From Candidatus Peregrinibacteria bacterium (lineage in GTDB: Bacteria; Patescibacteriota; Gracilibacteria; UBA1369; UBA12473), in NCBI GenBank assembly GCA_018659585.1, contig JABJMC010000028.1, positions 1 to 64,000 of the forward strand: a DNA stretch of 64,000 nucleotides, in the 5' to 3' direction. Under the pieces are notes generated by a model. The model did no database searches. It had not been told where the DNA came from and was given only the letters and a program-made list of their open reading frames with translations. A program made the position numbers and the translations under genes. Below, one piece after another: positions 37,664 through 48,842 of the stretch. Every line of letters starts with the position of its first letter. Within the stretch, counting starts at the first letter, position 1.

Positions 37664-40258
37664 TCAACCTTTTCTTAGCTCTAGTCCATCTCCCTTTTTG
37701 ACAATTTTCACTTTATCTCCTTCCTGAAACTCTCCGCTCAGCAGTTTTTCCGCCAAAATGTCTTCGACTTTGTCTTGAATCACACGGCGAGCAGGCCGAG
37801 CGCCATAATCTGGGTCGTAACTTAATTTTGCTAGCACATCAAGCGCTCCAGGAGAAAGATTTAAAGAGATCTTTCTCTCCTTCAAACGATCTTCAAGATC
37901 AGAAATTTGCAATCTTACAATTTTCTTTAAATGATCGTGAGTTAAAGGATGGAAAACAATAATCTTATCTAAGCGATTTAAGAATTCTGGTCGGAACTGA
38001 TCTTTTAATTCCTTTAGAATGTCTTCTTTTCGATCCTCAAAAATTTGTTCAGCCCGTTTAAGTTCGTCTGCCTCCAAGGTAAACCCAATTGGTCCCGCAG
38101 ATTCAGTTAACTGGCGAGCACCTACATTGGTAGTCAAAACAATAATTGTGTTTTTGAAATCTACTTTGCGGCCTCTTCCATCTGTTAATACCCCATCCTC
38201 AAGAATTTGAAGTAGCATGTTCATTACATCAGGGTGAGCTTTTTCAACCTCATCAAATAACACTACTGAGTAAGGTTTGCGTCGGATCATCTCTGTTAAT
38301 TGACCACCATCATCATAACCAATATAACCAGCAGTTGTACCTGTTAAACGAGAAACATTATGACGCTCCATAAATTCACTCATATCAATCTTAATCAAAG
38401 CATCTTCATCGTTATAAACTTCTCGTGCGAGAGATTTTACTAATTCAGTCTTACCAACTCCAGTTGGTCCCATAAAAATAAAAGAAGCAATGGGACGATG
38501 TGGAGCCCCAACACCCATTCTAGAACGACGAATAGCCTTGGCCACAGATTCAATTGCCTCCTGTTGACCAATAATGCGTCGTTTAAGTAGGTTTTCTAAG
38601 TTCTTAAGACGAGAAACATCATCTTTCATTAATTTTGTAGTCGGGATTCCAGTACTTTTAGATAAAACTTGGGCAATATCCTCGGCATCAATATGTCCAC
38701 GTAACTCTTTTGGGATTTTAATTTGGCGGGCTGCCTCAATTTTTTCCATAACTTGAAGCTCCTCGGTGCGAAGATTAGCCGCTTTTTCATAATCTTGTTT
38801 AGAAACAGCATCTTCTTTGTCCTTAATAATTTTATTTAGTTCTTTTTGAAACTTACCAACTTTATTAGAACCACTAGTTTTAACTTTCATTCCTTTTAAA
38901 GAAGCGGCTTCATCCATCAAATCAATTGCTTTATCAGGTAGAAAACGGTCATTTACATACCGCTTGGAAAGTCGAACCGCGGAATCCAAAGCTTCATCAG
39001 AAATAACTAAATGATGGTGATCTTCAAAAGATTCTTTAAGACCCTTTAAAATTTGTAAGGTTTCCTCTTCAGTAGGTTCATTTATAATTACAGTCTGAAA
39101 ACGACGCTCTAAAGCACTATCGTTTTCAATATGTTTTCGGTATTCATCAGTTGTTGTTGCTCCCACAATTCGAATATCACCTCTAGAAAGAGCTGGTTTC
39201 AAAATATTAGCAGCATCTAAGCTCCCTTCAGCTGATCCAGCCCCAACCACAGTGTGCAATTCATCAATAAAAAGAATTACATTTTCTTGGGTGCCTGCCT
39301 CATCAATAATTTGTTTAAGACGTTCTTCGAATTCACCACGATATTTAGTCCCAGCTACAACCGAAGCCATAGAAAGAGACAAAATTCGTTTATCTAACAT
39401 TTTATCTGGTACGTTTTCTTGAATAATAGCTTGAGCAAGCCCCTCAACAACCGCAGTTTTACCAACACCCGGCTCACCAATTAAAACGGGATTGTTTTTG
39501 GTCTTACGTTGCAAAATACTAATCGTGCGTTCTATTTCCTTAGCGCGTCCAATAATAGGATCCATTTTTCCAGATCGATATTTGGCAACTAAGTCTTCGG
39601 TAAAATAGTCCAAAGCTGGAGTGCTAGATTTATCAGTTTTCTCTTTAGTATAAGTTGCCTCTTTTTCACCACCAGACATAACTCCTTGTAATCCACTTAA
39701 AAAGAATTCCAAAGGATTCATTTGGCCAGACGGATCAGCTCCCTGAAAACCTCCACCAGGAGCTCCAGGATATTGTTTTTGGCTTTTCTTAAGATTTTCA
39801 AAAGCATTTTCAATTTCACCTTGAACAGCATTTGGACGAACTTTCATATTTTCTAGGATCACCGTGGCCGCAGTGTTTTCTTGGCCCACTAAAGCATGTA
39901 GTAAATGCTCGGTTCCTACAAACATATGATTGTTACCCTGGGCACATTTCACAGCATCTTCAATAACTTTTTTCGCAAAACCACTTAAACCGCCAGAACC
40001 TTTTCCTTTAGAAGAGGAGGCAGCGGTACGTCCCACAGTTTTCAGAACTAAATTAACATTATCAAGCGAAACTCCAAAATTCATTAAAATAGAAGCCCCT
40101 AAAGAGTTAGGTTGGCTTAAAATACCAATTAAAACGTGCTCTGTCCCAACATAATTAGTTTGAGTTTTTTTTGCCACTTCTTGGGCCACAATCAAGGCTT
40201 GTTTAGCCTCTTTCGTAAACTTTTCGAAACGACTGTCACCTTTGTCTTTATTGGCCAT
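37664..40258 (-). CDS. clpC: ATP-dependent Clp protease ATP-binding subunit ClpC
   Basis: Clp-N repeats, two AAA+ modules ([30 protein letters not shown]), UVR motif. Confidence 0.96.
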   Translation of the reverse strand: MANKDKGDSRFEKFTKEAKQALIVAQEVAKKTQTNYVGTEHVLIGILSQPNSLGASILMNFGVSLDNVNLVLKTVGRTAASSSKGKGSGGLSGFAKKVIEDAVKCAQGNNHMFVGTEHLLHALVGQENTAATVILENMKVRPNAVQGEIENAFENLKKSQKQYPGAPGGGFQGADPSGQMNPLEFFLSGLQGVMSGGEKEATYTKEKTDKSSTPALDYFTEDLVAKYRSGKMDPIIGRAKEIERTISILQRKTKNNPVLIGEPGVGKTAVVEGLAQAIIQENVPDKMLDKRILSLSMASVVAGTKYRGEFEERLKQIIDEAGTQENVILFIDELHTVVGAGSAEGSLDAANILKPALSRGDIRIVGATTTDEYRKHIENDSALERRFQTVIINEPTEEETLQILKGLKESFEDHHHLVISDEALDSAVRLSKRYVNDRFLPDKAIDLMDEAASLKGMKVKTSGSNKVGKFQKELNKIIKDKEDAVSKQDYEKAANLRTEELQVMEKIEAARQIKIPKELRGHIDAEDIAQVLSKSTGIPTTKLMKDDVSRLKNLENLLKRRIIGQQEAIESVAKAIRRSRMGVGAPHRPIASFIFMGPTGVGKTELVKSLAREVYNDEDALIKIDMSEFMERHNVSRLTGTTAGYIGYDDGGQLTEMIRRKPYSVVLFDEVEKAHPDVMNMLLQILEDGVLTDGRGRKVDFKNTIIVLTTNVGARQLTESAGPIGFTLEADELKRAEQIFEDRKEDILKELKDQFRPEFLNRLDKIIVFHPLTHDHLKKIVRLQISDLEDRLKERKISLNLSPGALDVLAKLSYDPDYGARPARRVIQDKVEDILAEKLLSGEFQEGDKVKIVKKGDGLELRKG

Positions 40259-40370
40259 GAATTTAAAAGTTAGAATTAATTTCTAGAAATTATAACACAT
40301 TTCGATAGAGAATAATACGCTTTACCGCTTGCTAAGAAACAAAGAATAGTGTGTAACTACAACCTGATAA

Positions 40371-40397
40371 TTAGCACTGTTAAGTTTAGAGTGCTAA
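40371..40397. promoter_or_regulatory. CIRCE element (HrcA operator) upstream of clpC
   Basis: TTAGCACTG-N9-GAGTGCTAA, one mismatch from the CIRCE consensus. Confidence 0.85.
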
Positions 40398-40456
40398 CAA
40401 ACCAAAGTCAACTCAAAAAGGGGAGTTGCAAGTTTCCGCAAAGGAAAGCGAAAAAA

Positions 40457-41986
40457 CTAAGTCGATAAAATAGATTCAGCCATAACCTCGATCTGTTCTT
40501 GGTAATCCAAAGTACCTTTCAAACGATAGCTAGAGGAATCATCGCGCGGGACATCAGCAAAGAAAAATCCAGACGATGACCAAGTTTTCAAACTAGAAAC
40601 AGTCTCTTCTATAACTTCCAAGGTCACCAAGGCATTACTAGCGTCAGCTGGTTCATTACTAAAATAAAAACTACTTCCGGAGCGACTATAATACCAGTTC
40701 GAAGGATACTGCATTTGAAAACCCAAAGTAGCACTTTCCAAAGGTCTGTAGCCCTCTAAAATTACTGTTTCAGAACCAGTTTCAGCATCCACTGAGACTT
40801 GCTCCAACCCTTTGGCTTCATCAGTCCCAGAAGCTAAATCCCAATCTGTTATTGCTCCTTCTACAAACTTGGCTAATTCTTCTAAATTTCCATCACCTAA
40901 ATTTTGCAAAAGATACCGCTCCAACACTTCACCATCAGTAAAAGTCACATAAATATAATTTGGCTCCACAAAATCATAGGTAGTAGCTGTCCATTCGTCA
41001 GAAACTAAGCTCAAACGATCCAAGTCATTCTCTAACAGACTAATATTGTCGGCATAATCACCATCACTAGATTCGTTGGCTTCTTCTTCAGCCACAACAT
41101 CCTCAACGTCCTCGATCACCTCAGTAATCTCAGTTTCCTCAACAACCTCTTCTTCTTCCTCATCCTCCTCAATCCGTTGACCATCACTTAATAAATCAAA
41201 AGAAAGCAACATTTCACTAAACAAATTGCCATAACTTAACTTTAAATCTTCCTGACTATTTAAATGTAAAAGCACAAAAACTTTGCTTCCACCCTCAACA
41301 TAATAAGTAGTTGAACCAACTTCTTCGACTTTAATAGCATTTAACTGGTCCACACTTACTACGTTTTTTGTATAAGTTTCACTTAAATCAGTATTTTGAT
41401 AAGCCAAATACCATTCTTCAATCTCTAATTCCTCATTGTTAGACAACGTACTTACTTGAATTAGATCAGTTTCAATCAAACTCTCGGTATCTTTCGGTTG
41501 AGGGCCGTAAAAAGAAACAGCCTGAGTGCGTTCCTCCATTTCCCAATCAGAACGGTAAGAAATCCCAAAACCAATACTTTCACTAACATAATTAGTCATT
41601 TCTACCTCTTCTATTTCAACTACCTCTTCTTCTTCCAAAACAGTGAGTTGTTCAACTGCTAGCACTGGTTTGTCGTCATCATCTTCACCTGGAATTAATA
41701 AACCACTAACCTCCATGGATTGATTTAAATACTCGGTATCCCAAAGATTATAAAAATCACTATAAACATAAAGCAGAGACCCATCTGTTAAGCGCAATAG
41801 GTGAGTAGCATCAGGATTAAATTTTACGCTGCCCAAAGACTGCAACAACCCTTCATAGGTCATAAATTCATAGGAAATATCATCCTCCACAGTCACATCA
41901 TCAGTAAAAGGTAGTTGGCAGCCAGTAAACAAAAGACCAAAGACAAGAAGAAGGGCAGCATAAGGAATAAGAGTTCTGAATTTCAT
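40457..41986 (-). CDS. Lipoprotein with two PsbP-like regions and acidic linker
   Basis: Lipobox LLFTGC; GFGISYRSDWEM and GFQMQYPSNWYY repeats. Confidence 0.75.
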   Translation of the reverse strand: MKFRTLIPYAALLLVFGLLFTGCQLPFTDDVTVEDDISYEFMTYEGLLQSLGSVKFNPDATHLLRLTDGSLLYVYSDFYNLWDTEYLNQSMEVSGLLIPGEDDDDKPVLAVEQLTVLEEEEVVEIEEVEMTNYVSESIGFGISYRSDWEMEERTQAVSFYGPQPKDTESLIETDLIQVSTLSNNEELEIEEWYLAYQNTDLSETYTKNVVSVDQLNAIKVEEVGSTTYYVEGGSKVFVLLHLNSQEDLKLSYGNLFSEMLLSFDLLSDGQRIEEDEEEEEVVEETEITEVIEDVEDVVAEEEANESSDGDYADNISLLENDLDRLSLVSDEWTATTYDFVEPNYIYVTFTDGEVLERYLLQNLGDGNLEELAKFVEGAITDWDLASGTDEAKGLEQVSVDAETGSETVILEGYRPLESATLGFQMQYPSNWYYSRSGSSFYFSNEPADASNALVTLEVIEETVSSLKTWSSSGFFFADVPRDDSSSYRLKGTLDYQEQIEVMAESILST

Positions 41987-42001
41987 AGGATAAAGTTAAA
42001 T

Positions 42002-43060
42002 TTAAAAAAGTTCAGCATTTTGTGGAGGAGTTAACCCAAGATGCTGGTAACCACGTGGCGTAACTAAACGTCCTCGTGGAGTGCGATCAAGAAAACCTTG
42101 TTTTAAAAGATAAGGTTCATAGATATCTTCAATAGTCTGAGCCTCTTCGTGAGTAGCCGCAGAAAGAGTGCTTAGCCCGACTGGGCCACCTCCAAAATTT
42201 TCAATCATTAATTGTAGCAATTTTCGGTCCATGTCATCTAAACCAAGTTCATCGATTCCCATTTTCCCTAAAGCACTTTTTACTAATGATTCCGAAATAA
42301 CATCATGATTATTAACTAGAGCAAAATCACCCACTCGCCGTAATAGTCGGTTAGCAATACGGGGAGTTTGCCGGGAAGAAAGTGACAATCGAGACGCTGC
42401 TTTTTCGTCAATTTCAGTCTCCAGAATTTTAGAGGAACGATTAATAATTTGCTGGATTTCTTCCTGAGAATAAAAATTAAGTCTAAAAACATGCCCAAAA
42501 CGATCCCGAAGAGGGGAGGAGATCAAACTTAACTTAGTAGTGGCGCCAATCAGAGTAAATTTTGGCAAACTCAAGCGCATAGAACGAGCCGAAGCGCCTT
42601 TGCCCAAAATAATATCAATCGCAAAATCCTCCATGGCTGTATATAAAGTCTCTTCTACAATGGGACGTAAACGGTGAATTTCATCAATAAAAAGCACATC
42701 CCCATCTTCTAAATTTGTAATAATCGCCGCAATATCTCCCTGACGTTCCAGTGCTGGCCCAGAAGTAACGCGAATATTTGCCTTCATTTCCTTGGCTACA
42801 ATATGAGCTAGCGTGGTTTTTCCTAAACCAGGCGGCCCATGAATCAAAACATGCTCCAAAGGCTCTTCTCGTTTTCGGGAAGCCTCCATGAAAACAGAAA
42901 GATTTCTTTTAATTTCAGATTGTCCTACGTATTCGTCAAGCACATCTGGACGAAGCTTATTTTCCTGTAATTCTTGAGAATTATCAAGGGGTTGAGGCGA
43001 TAAATCTCGATCCAGAGGCTCATCAGATGAAGTTGAGAAGTTGGCAGAATGAACAGGCAT
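42002..43060 (-). CDS. ruvB: Holliday junction DNA helicase RuvB
   Basis: RPDVLDEYVGQSEIKRNL, HGPPGLGKTTLAHIVA; start moved to MPVHSANF. Confidence 0.96.
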   Translation of the reverse strand: MPVHSANFSTSSDEPLDRDLSPQPLDNSQELQENKLRPDVLDEYVGQSEIKRNLSVFMEASRKREEPLEHVLIHGPPGLGKTTLAHIVAKEMKANIRVTSGPALERQGDIAAIITNLEDGDVLFIDEIHRLRPIVEETLYTAMEDFAIDIILGKGASARSMRLSLPKFTLIGATTKLSLISSPLRDRFGHVFRLNFYSQEEIQQIINRSSKILETEIDEKAASRLSLSSRQTPRIANRLLRRVGDFALVNNHDVISESLVKSALGKMGIDELGLDDMDRKLLQLMIENFGGGPVGLSTLSAATHEEAQTIEDIYEPYLLKQGFLDRTPRGRLVTPRGYQHLGLTPPQNAELF

Positions 43061-43212
43061 ACGATACAATGCTAGTCGAATTTCATAACGAAGATACCTC
43101 AATTCTCTTTGGATCACCACCAAATTCCCTTGCCTGTTTAAAAAATGCCTCGCGCAACCTCCCAACGTAAAAAACACAACCTTCGACAAAAGGACTAGCT
43201 CTCCCTTGGAAA

Positions 43213-43917
43213 ATGTCTGACTTGATTCAGATGTTTATGTTGACCGTGGCTTCCATGACCATAGTTTTATCCCTTTCGGAATATGTTTTTGGAGAATTTG
43301 GAGTGTGGGGGCATTGGAGGGAGGAGACTATTACGGGAATTTTGTACGCGGCGCAGACCATGACTTTATTGGTGCCACTATTCATTTTTACCAAACTTAA
43401 GTATAAGAATGAATGGAATACTTTCGGATTTCATAAGGTTAAAATCCTTACGATTTTAAAAAGAATTGCTCAAGGTTATCTTTTCTATTATTTGGCTAGT
43501 GCGATCTTTTTGCAGATCAAAATGAGTTTCCAGACTGAGATTCCTGGTTACGGTGAACAAGCCTCACATATCCCTTTATTCGGAGGGACTGATGCTGGGG
43601 TTATTTTAGGAGGAGTAATTATTGTGCTGATTGCACCGCTAGTTGAAGAATTGTTTTTCCGAGGTTATATTCACCAAGTTTTAAAAAAATACACCAATGT
43701 TTTGGGGGGAAGTATTGGGTCAGCCTTGATTTTTACCTTGTTTCACTTTGAATTTCAGGTCTTTATTCCAATTTTTATTCTAGGATTAGTATTAAGTTGG
43801 CTTTTTGAAAGAACCGGTTCAATCTGGACTCCGATTTGTTTTCACATGTTAAACAATGGTTTAGCCTTTTTGATTGAAGTGGCCATATTTTATGAATGGA
43901 TTCAGACTTCACTTTAA
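43213..43917 (+). CDS. CPBP family intramembrane metalloprotease
   Basis: LVEELFFRGYIHQVL, TLFHF and HMLNN motifs. Confidence 0.9.
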   Translation: MSDLIQMFMLTVASMTIVLSLSEYVFGEFGVWGHWREETITGILYAAQTMTLLVPLFIFTKLKYKNEWNTFGFHKVKILTILKRIAQGYLFYYLASAIFLQIKMSFQTEIPGYGEQASHIPLFGGTDAGVILGGVIIVLIAPLVEELFFRGYIHQVLKKYTNVLGGSIGSALIFTLFHFEFQVFIPIFILGLVLSWLFERTGSIWTPICFHMLNNGLAFLIEVAIFYEWIQTSL

Positions 43918-43949
43918 AAGAACCCTTCAGTATACTGTTCACAAATTGT

Positions 43950-44026
43950 GCCCCGGTAGCTCAGCTGGATAGAGCGGCGGCCTTCTAAGCCGTAGGTCAC
44001 AGGTTCGAATCCTGTCCGGGGTGCCA
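43950..44026 (+). tRNA. tRNA-Arg (anticodon TCT)
   Basis: Cloverleaf GCCCCGGTAGCTCAGCTGGATAGAGCGGCGGCCTTCTAAGCCGTAGGTCACAGGTTCGAATCCTGTCCGGGGTGCCA with encoded CCA. Confidence 0.95.
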
Positions 44027-44042
44027 TTCAAAATTATGAATA

Positions 44043-44933
44043 TTATTCAGATTCATATTTTTTCGCCCGTTCTAGTGCATATTCTTGTCTTTCCTGTTCC
44101 CGCCTTTGTTCATCTTGCTTTTTGTCTGCTACTTTTTCTTCCTTCATCTGTATCTCAGTTTTTTTAAACTGATGATTCAACATTGCTGTTACAGCGGCCA
44201 TCACCTCATCAGGACAACCGATTTCAGAAAGAACCGCTAAATCTGGTCCACGGTCAAAAAACAAAGAGGAATCTTTATAAACAACGGAGCCCTTCTCAAA
44301 CTGGAAAGGCTCATCTTTATAATCTTCATGAGGCTGAGTATAACCAGTACTGCTTAACCCAAGTAGCCTCACATGAACATCTTGATATTGCTTCATCCGA
44401 CGAAAAGCATAATCAAAAGCAATCGCTGCTCTAACAGCTTCATCCAAATTATCAAACTCACCTCCTTGCACACCCCTAAGATTCGAATGATGATCTAATC
44501 CATTCATGGAAACAGAGTAACTATCGGGGTTGGTACGTCTCACTTTGGCATATTGTAGGATTATCTGATTATCGCTAATTTCGAAACGGAAGCGAGAAGC
44601 CTGTGTAAATACATCATGTTCAGGGTCAGGTGTCTCAAAATACATAACTTCGGACGGCATAGCGCCGATAATTAGTCTTGCCTGATTTGTTTCGTTCTCA
44701 TCGAAATTAAGCAATTCTTGATCTATTGATTCCAATTGAGCTGCATCAGTCATCTGGCTTTCATCTTCACCAGATCGAGCAGAACGGAGCGATTCAGCCC
44801 GCACTTCGCCATCAATTGCATCAGCAGTAGGCTCTAGGATTTCACCAGATGAATCACTAGGGGAACTAGCTGGCACTTCTGCTTTTAGAAAAATAAAACG
44901 ATCTTCAGAGAAGAAAAATTGTGAAATTTTCAT
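44043..44933 (-). CDS. Hypothetical protein
   Basis: 296-aa ORF, no recognised family. Confidence 0.7.
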   Translation of the reverse strand: MKISQFFFSEDRFIFLKAEVPASSPSDSSGEILEPTADAIDGEVRAESLRSARSGEDESQMTDAAQLESIDQELLNFDENETNQARLIIGAMPSEVMYFETPDPEHDVFTQASRFRFEISDNQIILQYAKVRRTNPDSYSVSMNGLDHHSNLRGVQGGEFDNLDEAVRAAIAFDYAFRRMKQYQDVHVRLLGLSSTGYTQPHEDYKDEPFQFEKGSVVYKDSSLFFDRGPDLAVLSEIGCPDEVMAAVTAMLNHQFKKTEIQMKEEKVADKKQDEQRREQERQEYALERAKKYESE

Positions 44934-45085
44934 GATTTTTATTTAAATTAAGATTTTCATATAATTATAGCATTTTTAGAGAATGATGTCAAAGCGCATC
45001 ACAGCTAGCAGCATAAGATCAAAAATAGACGCCTCCTTTAATTTCCTTTATCATTCGGGCGTTATTTAGCCCTAATTTTTCTAAA

Positions 45086-46255
45086 ATGTTTAAAAAAATA
45101 ATGCTCCTTGGTTCTGGTGAACTTGGTAAGGAATTTGTAATTTCCGCCCAACGTCTTGGCCAATATGTAATTGCTGTAGATTCTTATGATAACGCTCCAG
45201 CCATGCAGGTGGCAGACACGCGTGAGGTTATTGATATGCTAGATGGAGAAGCTCTTGATGCTATTGTCGCCAAACACCAACCAGATCTCATTGTCCCCGA
45301 AATCGAAGCTATTCGCACCGAGCGTTTTTATGACTACGAAAAACAAGGAATTCAGGTTGTACCCAGTGCCAAAGCCGCCAATTTCACCATGAATCGTAAG
45401 GCAATTCGAGATTTAGCAGCAAAGGATTTAGGTCTTAAAACCGCTAAATATCGTTACGCCACCTCTTTAGAAGAAATGAAAGCAGCGGTCGAAGAGATTG
45501 GCATTCCTTGTGTTGTTAAACCTCTTATGTCCTCCTCTGGAAAAGGTCAATCAACCATCAAAACAGAAGAAGACATCGAAAAATCATGGAATATGGCCAC
45601 GACCAAAAGTCGCGGAGATTTAAACGAAGTAATTATCGAGGAATTTATTAATTTTAGAACCGAAATCACTTTACTTACCGTAACCCAAAAGAATGGGAAA
45701 ACCTTGTTCTGCCCACCAATTGGCCATCGCCAAGAAAGAGGGGACTATCAGGAAAGTTGGCAGCCATCCGGGGTAACTCCAGAGGAATTAGCCGAAGCCG
45801 AACGTATGGCCGACCTTGTCACCAAAGAACTAACTGGAGCCGGACTCTGGGGAGTAGAATTTTTTATGGGGGATGAGGGAGTCGTTTTTTCCGAACTATC
45901 ACCTCGTCCGCATGATACGGGCATGGTTACCCTTGGAAACACTCAAAATTTCAATGAATTTGAACTACATTTAAGAGCTGTTTTAGGTCTCCCAATCGAG
46001 GAAATCACCTTGGAACAAGCTGGCGCTAGTGCTGTTATTTTAGCCCCTGGAGATAGTGCCAAACAAAACCCTATTTATTCTGGATTAGAGGAGACTGCAA
46101 CTATTCCTAAATCTGATGTTCGGATCTTTGGGAAACCAGAAACACGCCCTTTTAGACGAATGGGTGTAGCTGTAGCTTTTGACAAACCTGGGACTGACAT
46201 GCAAAGCCTCCGCGATCGCGCTAAGGAAGTGGCTGATAAGGTAAAAGTGAGTTAA
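45086..46255 (+). CDS. purT: Formate-dependent phosphoribosylglycinamide formyltransferase 2
   Basis: ATP-grasp protein [36 protein letters not shown]. Confidence 0.94.
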   Translation: MFKKIMLLGSGELGKEFVISAQRLGQYVIAVDSYDNAPAMQVADTREVIDMLDGEALDAIVAKHQPDLIVPEIEAIRTERFYDYEKQGIQVVPSAKAANFTMNRKAIRDLAAKDLGLKTAKYRYATSLEEMKAAVEEIGIPCVVKPLMSSSGKGQSTIKTEEDIEKSWNMATTKSRGDLNEVIIEEFINFRTEITLLTVTQKNGKTLFCPPIGHRQERGDYQESWQPSGVTPEELAEAERMADLVTKELTGAGLWGVEFFMGDEGVVFSELSPRPHDTGMVTLGNTQNFNEFELHLRAVLGLPIEEITLEQAGASAVILAPGDSAKQNPIYSGLEETATIPKSDVRIFGKPETRPFRRMGVAVAFDKPGTDMQSLRDRAKEVADKVKVS

Positions 46256-46261
46256 TTCACG

Positions 46262-48631
46262 CTAACCTACATTAGAAGTTGATTCCACTTCATCATCCCC
46301 AAACTCATTTTTCGCCAATTGCTTGTACCCTTCTGCGGTCGGAGCATACAAAGAAGGATTAGTAGCACGATATTTGCTAGGCTTCCATAAATCACCCAAG
46401 ACAGCTCGCCTCTCTTCATCCATATGCATTACTTGATCAAATAGTAGGCTGTTTGTCTCAGATTCACGAAAAGAATAACCCATCTGCCCATATTCAGATT
46501 CACCAATAGCAATCGGCATTTGATAGTTATAGGCTGCTAATTGATCATAGACATTTCGTAAAAAATCATGATTATAACAGCAATCAAAGATAAGAATATC
46601 TTGCGCCACTGCCTCTTTTCCAAAACTTCTACAACGTTGAATTAATGCATTTGCCAGCTCTGTAGGAGAAATGCAGGTGTCTGAATAATTACTATTTTGT
46701 ATTTCACCATCTTCAATTGTCCCATCAGAAAAATACAATCCATTAGGACTCCCATGACCCTGAAAAATAAAAGTCATTGGACTAGGAGTTGTACGAATCG
46801 CCTGCAAAGTATCATCCATAGCTTTCTTGATTGATTCTTGAGTGTTTTCCGTGGCCTCAAATTCGTCGAATGCACAGCCAGCACCTTGTTGATCCTTTAA
46901 AACTTCTATTAGTTCCTTTCTACCAAATCGATCACTAAAAAAGTTCCACTGCTCAGAATGAGAAGCCATCACAATATTACGCCCATGGAAAATAGAGACA
47001 TCCTCATATTTAGAACGGGCTTTCGAAATAGCCTCATATTCCAATACAACACTGTCATAGGTCACTAATTCATTTTGCAAATACAAATTACGACAAATAT
47101 AAGAAGCCATATCAGCAAATTCCAAGTCTGTCATAGAGGGCAACCAGTCACGCTCAATAACATGAACTCTAGCCAAGGCCGGATCATTCATTAAAGCCTC
47201 GTCATCATGTTCTCCATCGTAAATCCTTCTCAGTTGACTCAAAATAAAATCACGTCTCTCAATTCCTTCAGATACTACAAGTCGAATTTCATCAGCGAAT
47301 GGTTCATTTTCATAAATATCAGGTGTTAAAAGTTGTGGCTCTAGCCTTGCCATGGCTCGAATTGCTTGTTCTCGGTAATCGGCGAGGTCTACGGGGTCAA
47401 AGAAACGATCAGTACTGTCAGCAGAGTATTTAAGGGCTACTTGCGGATGTCTTTCCAGTAAAGAATCATAGACAGCTTCTTGAATATAATCAGAATTAGG
47501 ATAGTGGTTTAAAGACAGGCTAAAATTAGATAAAAGAAGAATAGGTTCCTGGTCAGCGATAATTTCAAGAACTTGCTCTAATAATTCATCAGAGCCATTT
47601 TCCAATCTATCAATAACAAGCACCAGACGACTCAAAGAAGATTGACTAGCTAAACGATGAACCGCTGCTAAAACAACTTCATCACTATTAGGTAAAAGAG
47701 TGGCATATTTGTCATAATGGGTTATTAGAGTAATCGGGTGCTCATATAAGCATCTCTGCACGAATTCTTGTAAGAAAGCTAAAGCCTCAGGGTTATTTTC
47801 CCAGTATTTAAAATGATTCCAAATTTCTGCTAATAACTCCGGATTACTCGAAGAGACTAAATTTTTTAAAGCTTCCATAACATAAGGGCTCTCTCCAAAA
47901 TCAGGTACTTTATAGGAAATAAGCCTTAGAGCATCAAGTCCATTCTCTTTGGTAATTAATCCTTCAAAAAGCTGTTTTAACATTTCCTCACCATGTGGTT
48001 GTTCTAGCAAAAGAGGTATATATAAAATAACCATCTCATAGCTCTGTTGACCCATTAAGTATTCAAATGAAAATTGTAATTGCTGAGGAGTATAAAGAGC
48101 TCCTTCATACATTCGAGGGTCAACATAAAAGGGGGCTCCATCAAAATAATCAGGAGAGGCAGAATTATCGATAAAATACTCTCCCCAATAAGAGTTCTCA
48201 TTTTCAAGTAAATCAATTATTTCATCCAAAATTGCATTCTCCGCTGATATTTCCTCATCCATTAATTCTTCATTACATCCAAATTCATCTAAAATATCTG
48301 CAATAACAGATTCAATATTTATCTGCTCAGTTTCCCAAATCATTTCTTCAATTGACATCAACTCATCTTCATAACAAAGCAGTTTTTCTTCTAGAAAAGC
48401 ACTTGGGTCATCTAAGTAATCACAAAGCCTTGTTACAGTAGAACGAATATTCTGTTCGCCTTCATTGATAGCCGCCTCTACTTGGTTACTCCAATCTTCC
48501 TCAACCCTTTCATTACTTTTGTTTGTTTCATGAAGATCCACTGTCTCCACCAGGCCCTGATAAACCTCCTGCCTGTTAGCATCAAAGTCGTTCATCAATA
48601 TCGCTGTTAGATTCATTATGTTCCGCTTCAT
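46262..48631 (-). CDS. Alpha-solenoid protein with C-terminal clan CD (caspase-like) putative peptidase domain
   Basis: C-terminal FIFQGHGSPNGLYF (His-Gly) and DILIFDCCYNHDF (Asp-Cys-Cys); N-terminal helical repeats; true start may be 48616 or 48595. Confidence 0.65.
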   Translation of the reverse strand: MKRNIMNLTAILMNDFDANRQEVYQGLVETVDLHETNKSNERVEEDWSNQVEAAINEGEQNIRSTVTRLCDYLDDPSAFLEEKLLCYEDELMSIEEMIWETEQINIESVIADILDEFGCNEELMDEEISAENAILDEIIDLLENENSYWGEYFIDNSASPDYFDGAPFYVDPRMYEGALYTPQQLQFSFEYLMGQQSYEMVILYIPLLLEQPHGEEMLKQLFEGLITKENGLDALRLISYKVPDFGESPYVMEALKNLVSSSNPELLAEIWNHFKYWENNPEALAFLQEFVQRCLYEHPITLITHYDKYATLLPNSDEVVLAAVHRLASQSSLSRLVLVIDRLENGSDELLEQVLEIIADQEPILLLSNFSLSLNHYPNSDYIQEAVYDSLLERHPQVALKYSADSTDRFFDPVDLADYREQAIRAMARLEPQLLTPDIYENEPFADEIRLVVSEGIERRDFILSQLRRIYDGEHDDEALMNDPALARVHVIERDWLPSMTDLEFADMASYICRNLYLQNELVTYDSVVLEYEAISKARSKYEDVSIFHGRNIVMASHSEQWNFFSDRFGRKELIEVLKDQQGAGCAFDEFEATENTQESIKKAMDDTLQAIRTTPSPMTFIFQGHGSPNGLYFSDGTIEDGEIQNSNYSDTCISPTELANALIQRCRSFGKEAVAQDILIFDCCYNHDFLRNVYDQLAAYNYQMPIAIGESEYGQMGYSFRESETNSLLFDQVMHMDEERRAVLGDLWKPSKYRATNPSLYAPTAEGYKQLAKNEFGDDEVESTSNVG

Positions 48632-48830
48632 GTCGAATCTCCCGAATCATCTTTTTTTCTAAATCTTTAATTTTGTGGATTGCTTTTTGATGGGCGGACG
48701 GATTAAACGTCAGCGCCTTTTCTAATTTCTGTTTTTGTTCATCAGATAAACGAGGCCAAAAATATAATAACTTAGCTTTTAGCTTGGGATCTAAGTCTTT
48801 ATTTTGCTTAATTTTTTCCTTTAAATCCAT
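48582..48830 (-). CDS. Small helical hypothetical protein upstream of the caspase-like gene
   Basis: 82-aa ORF, same strand, overlaps the downstream gene. Confidence 0.6.
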   Translation of the reverse strand: MDLKEKIKQNKDLDPKLKAKLLYFWPRLSDEQKQKLEKALTFNPSAHQKAIHKIKDLEKKMIREIRHEAEHNESNSDIDERL

Positions 48831-48842
48831 GCTTGAATTTGT

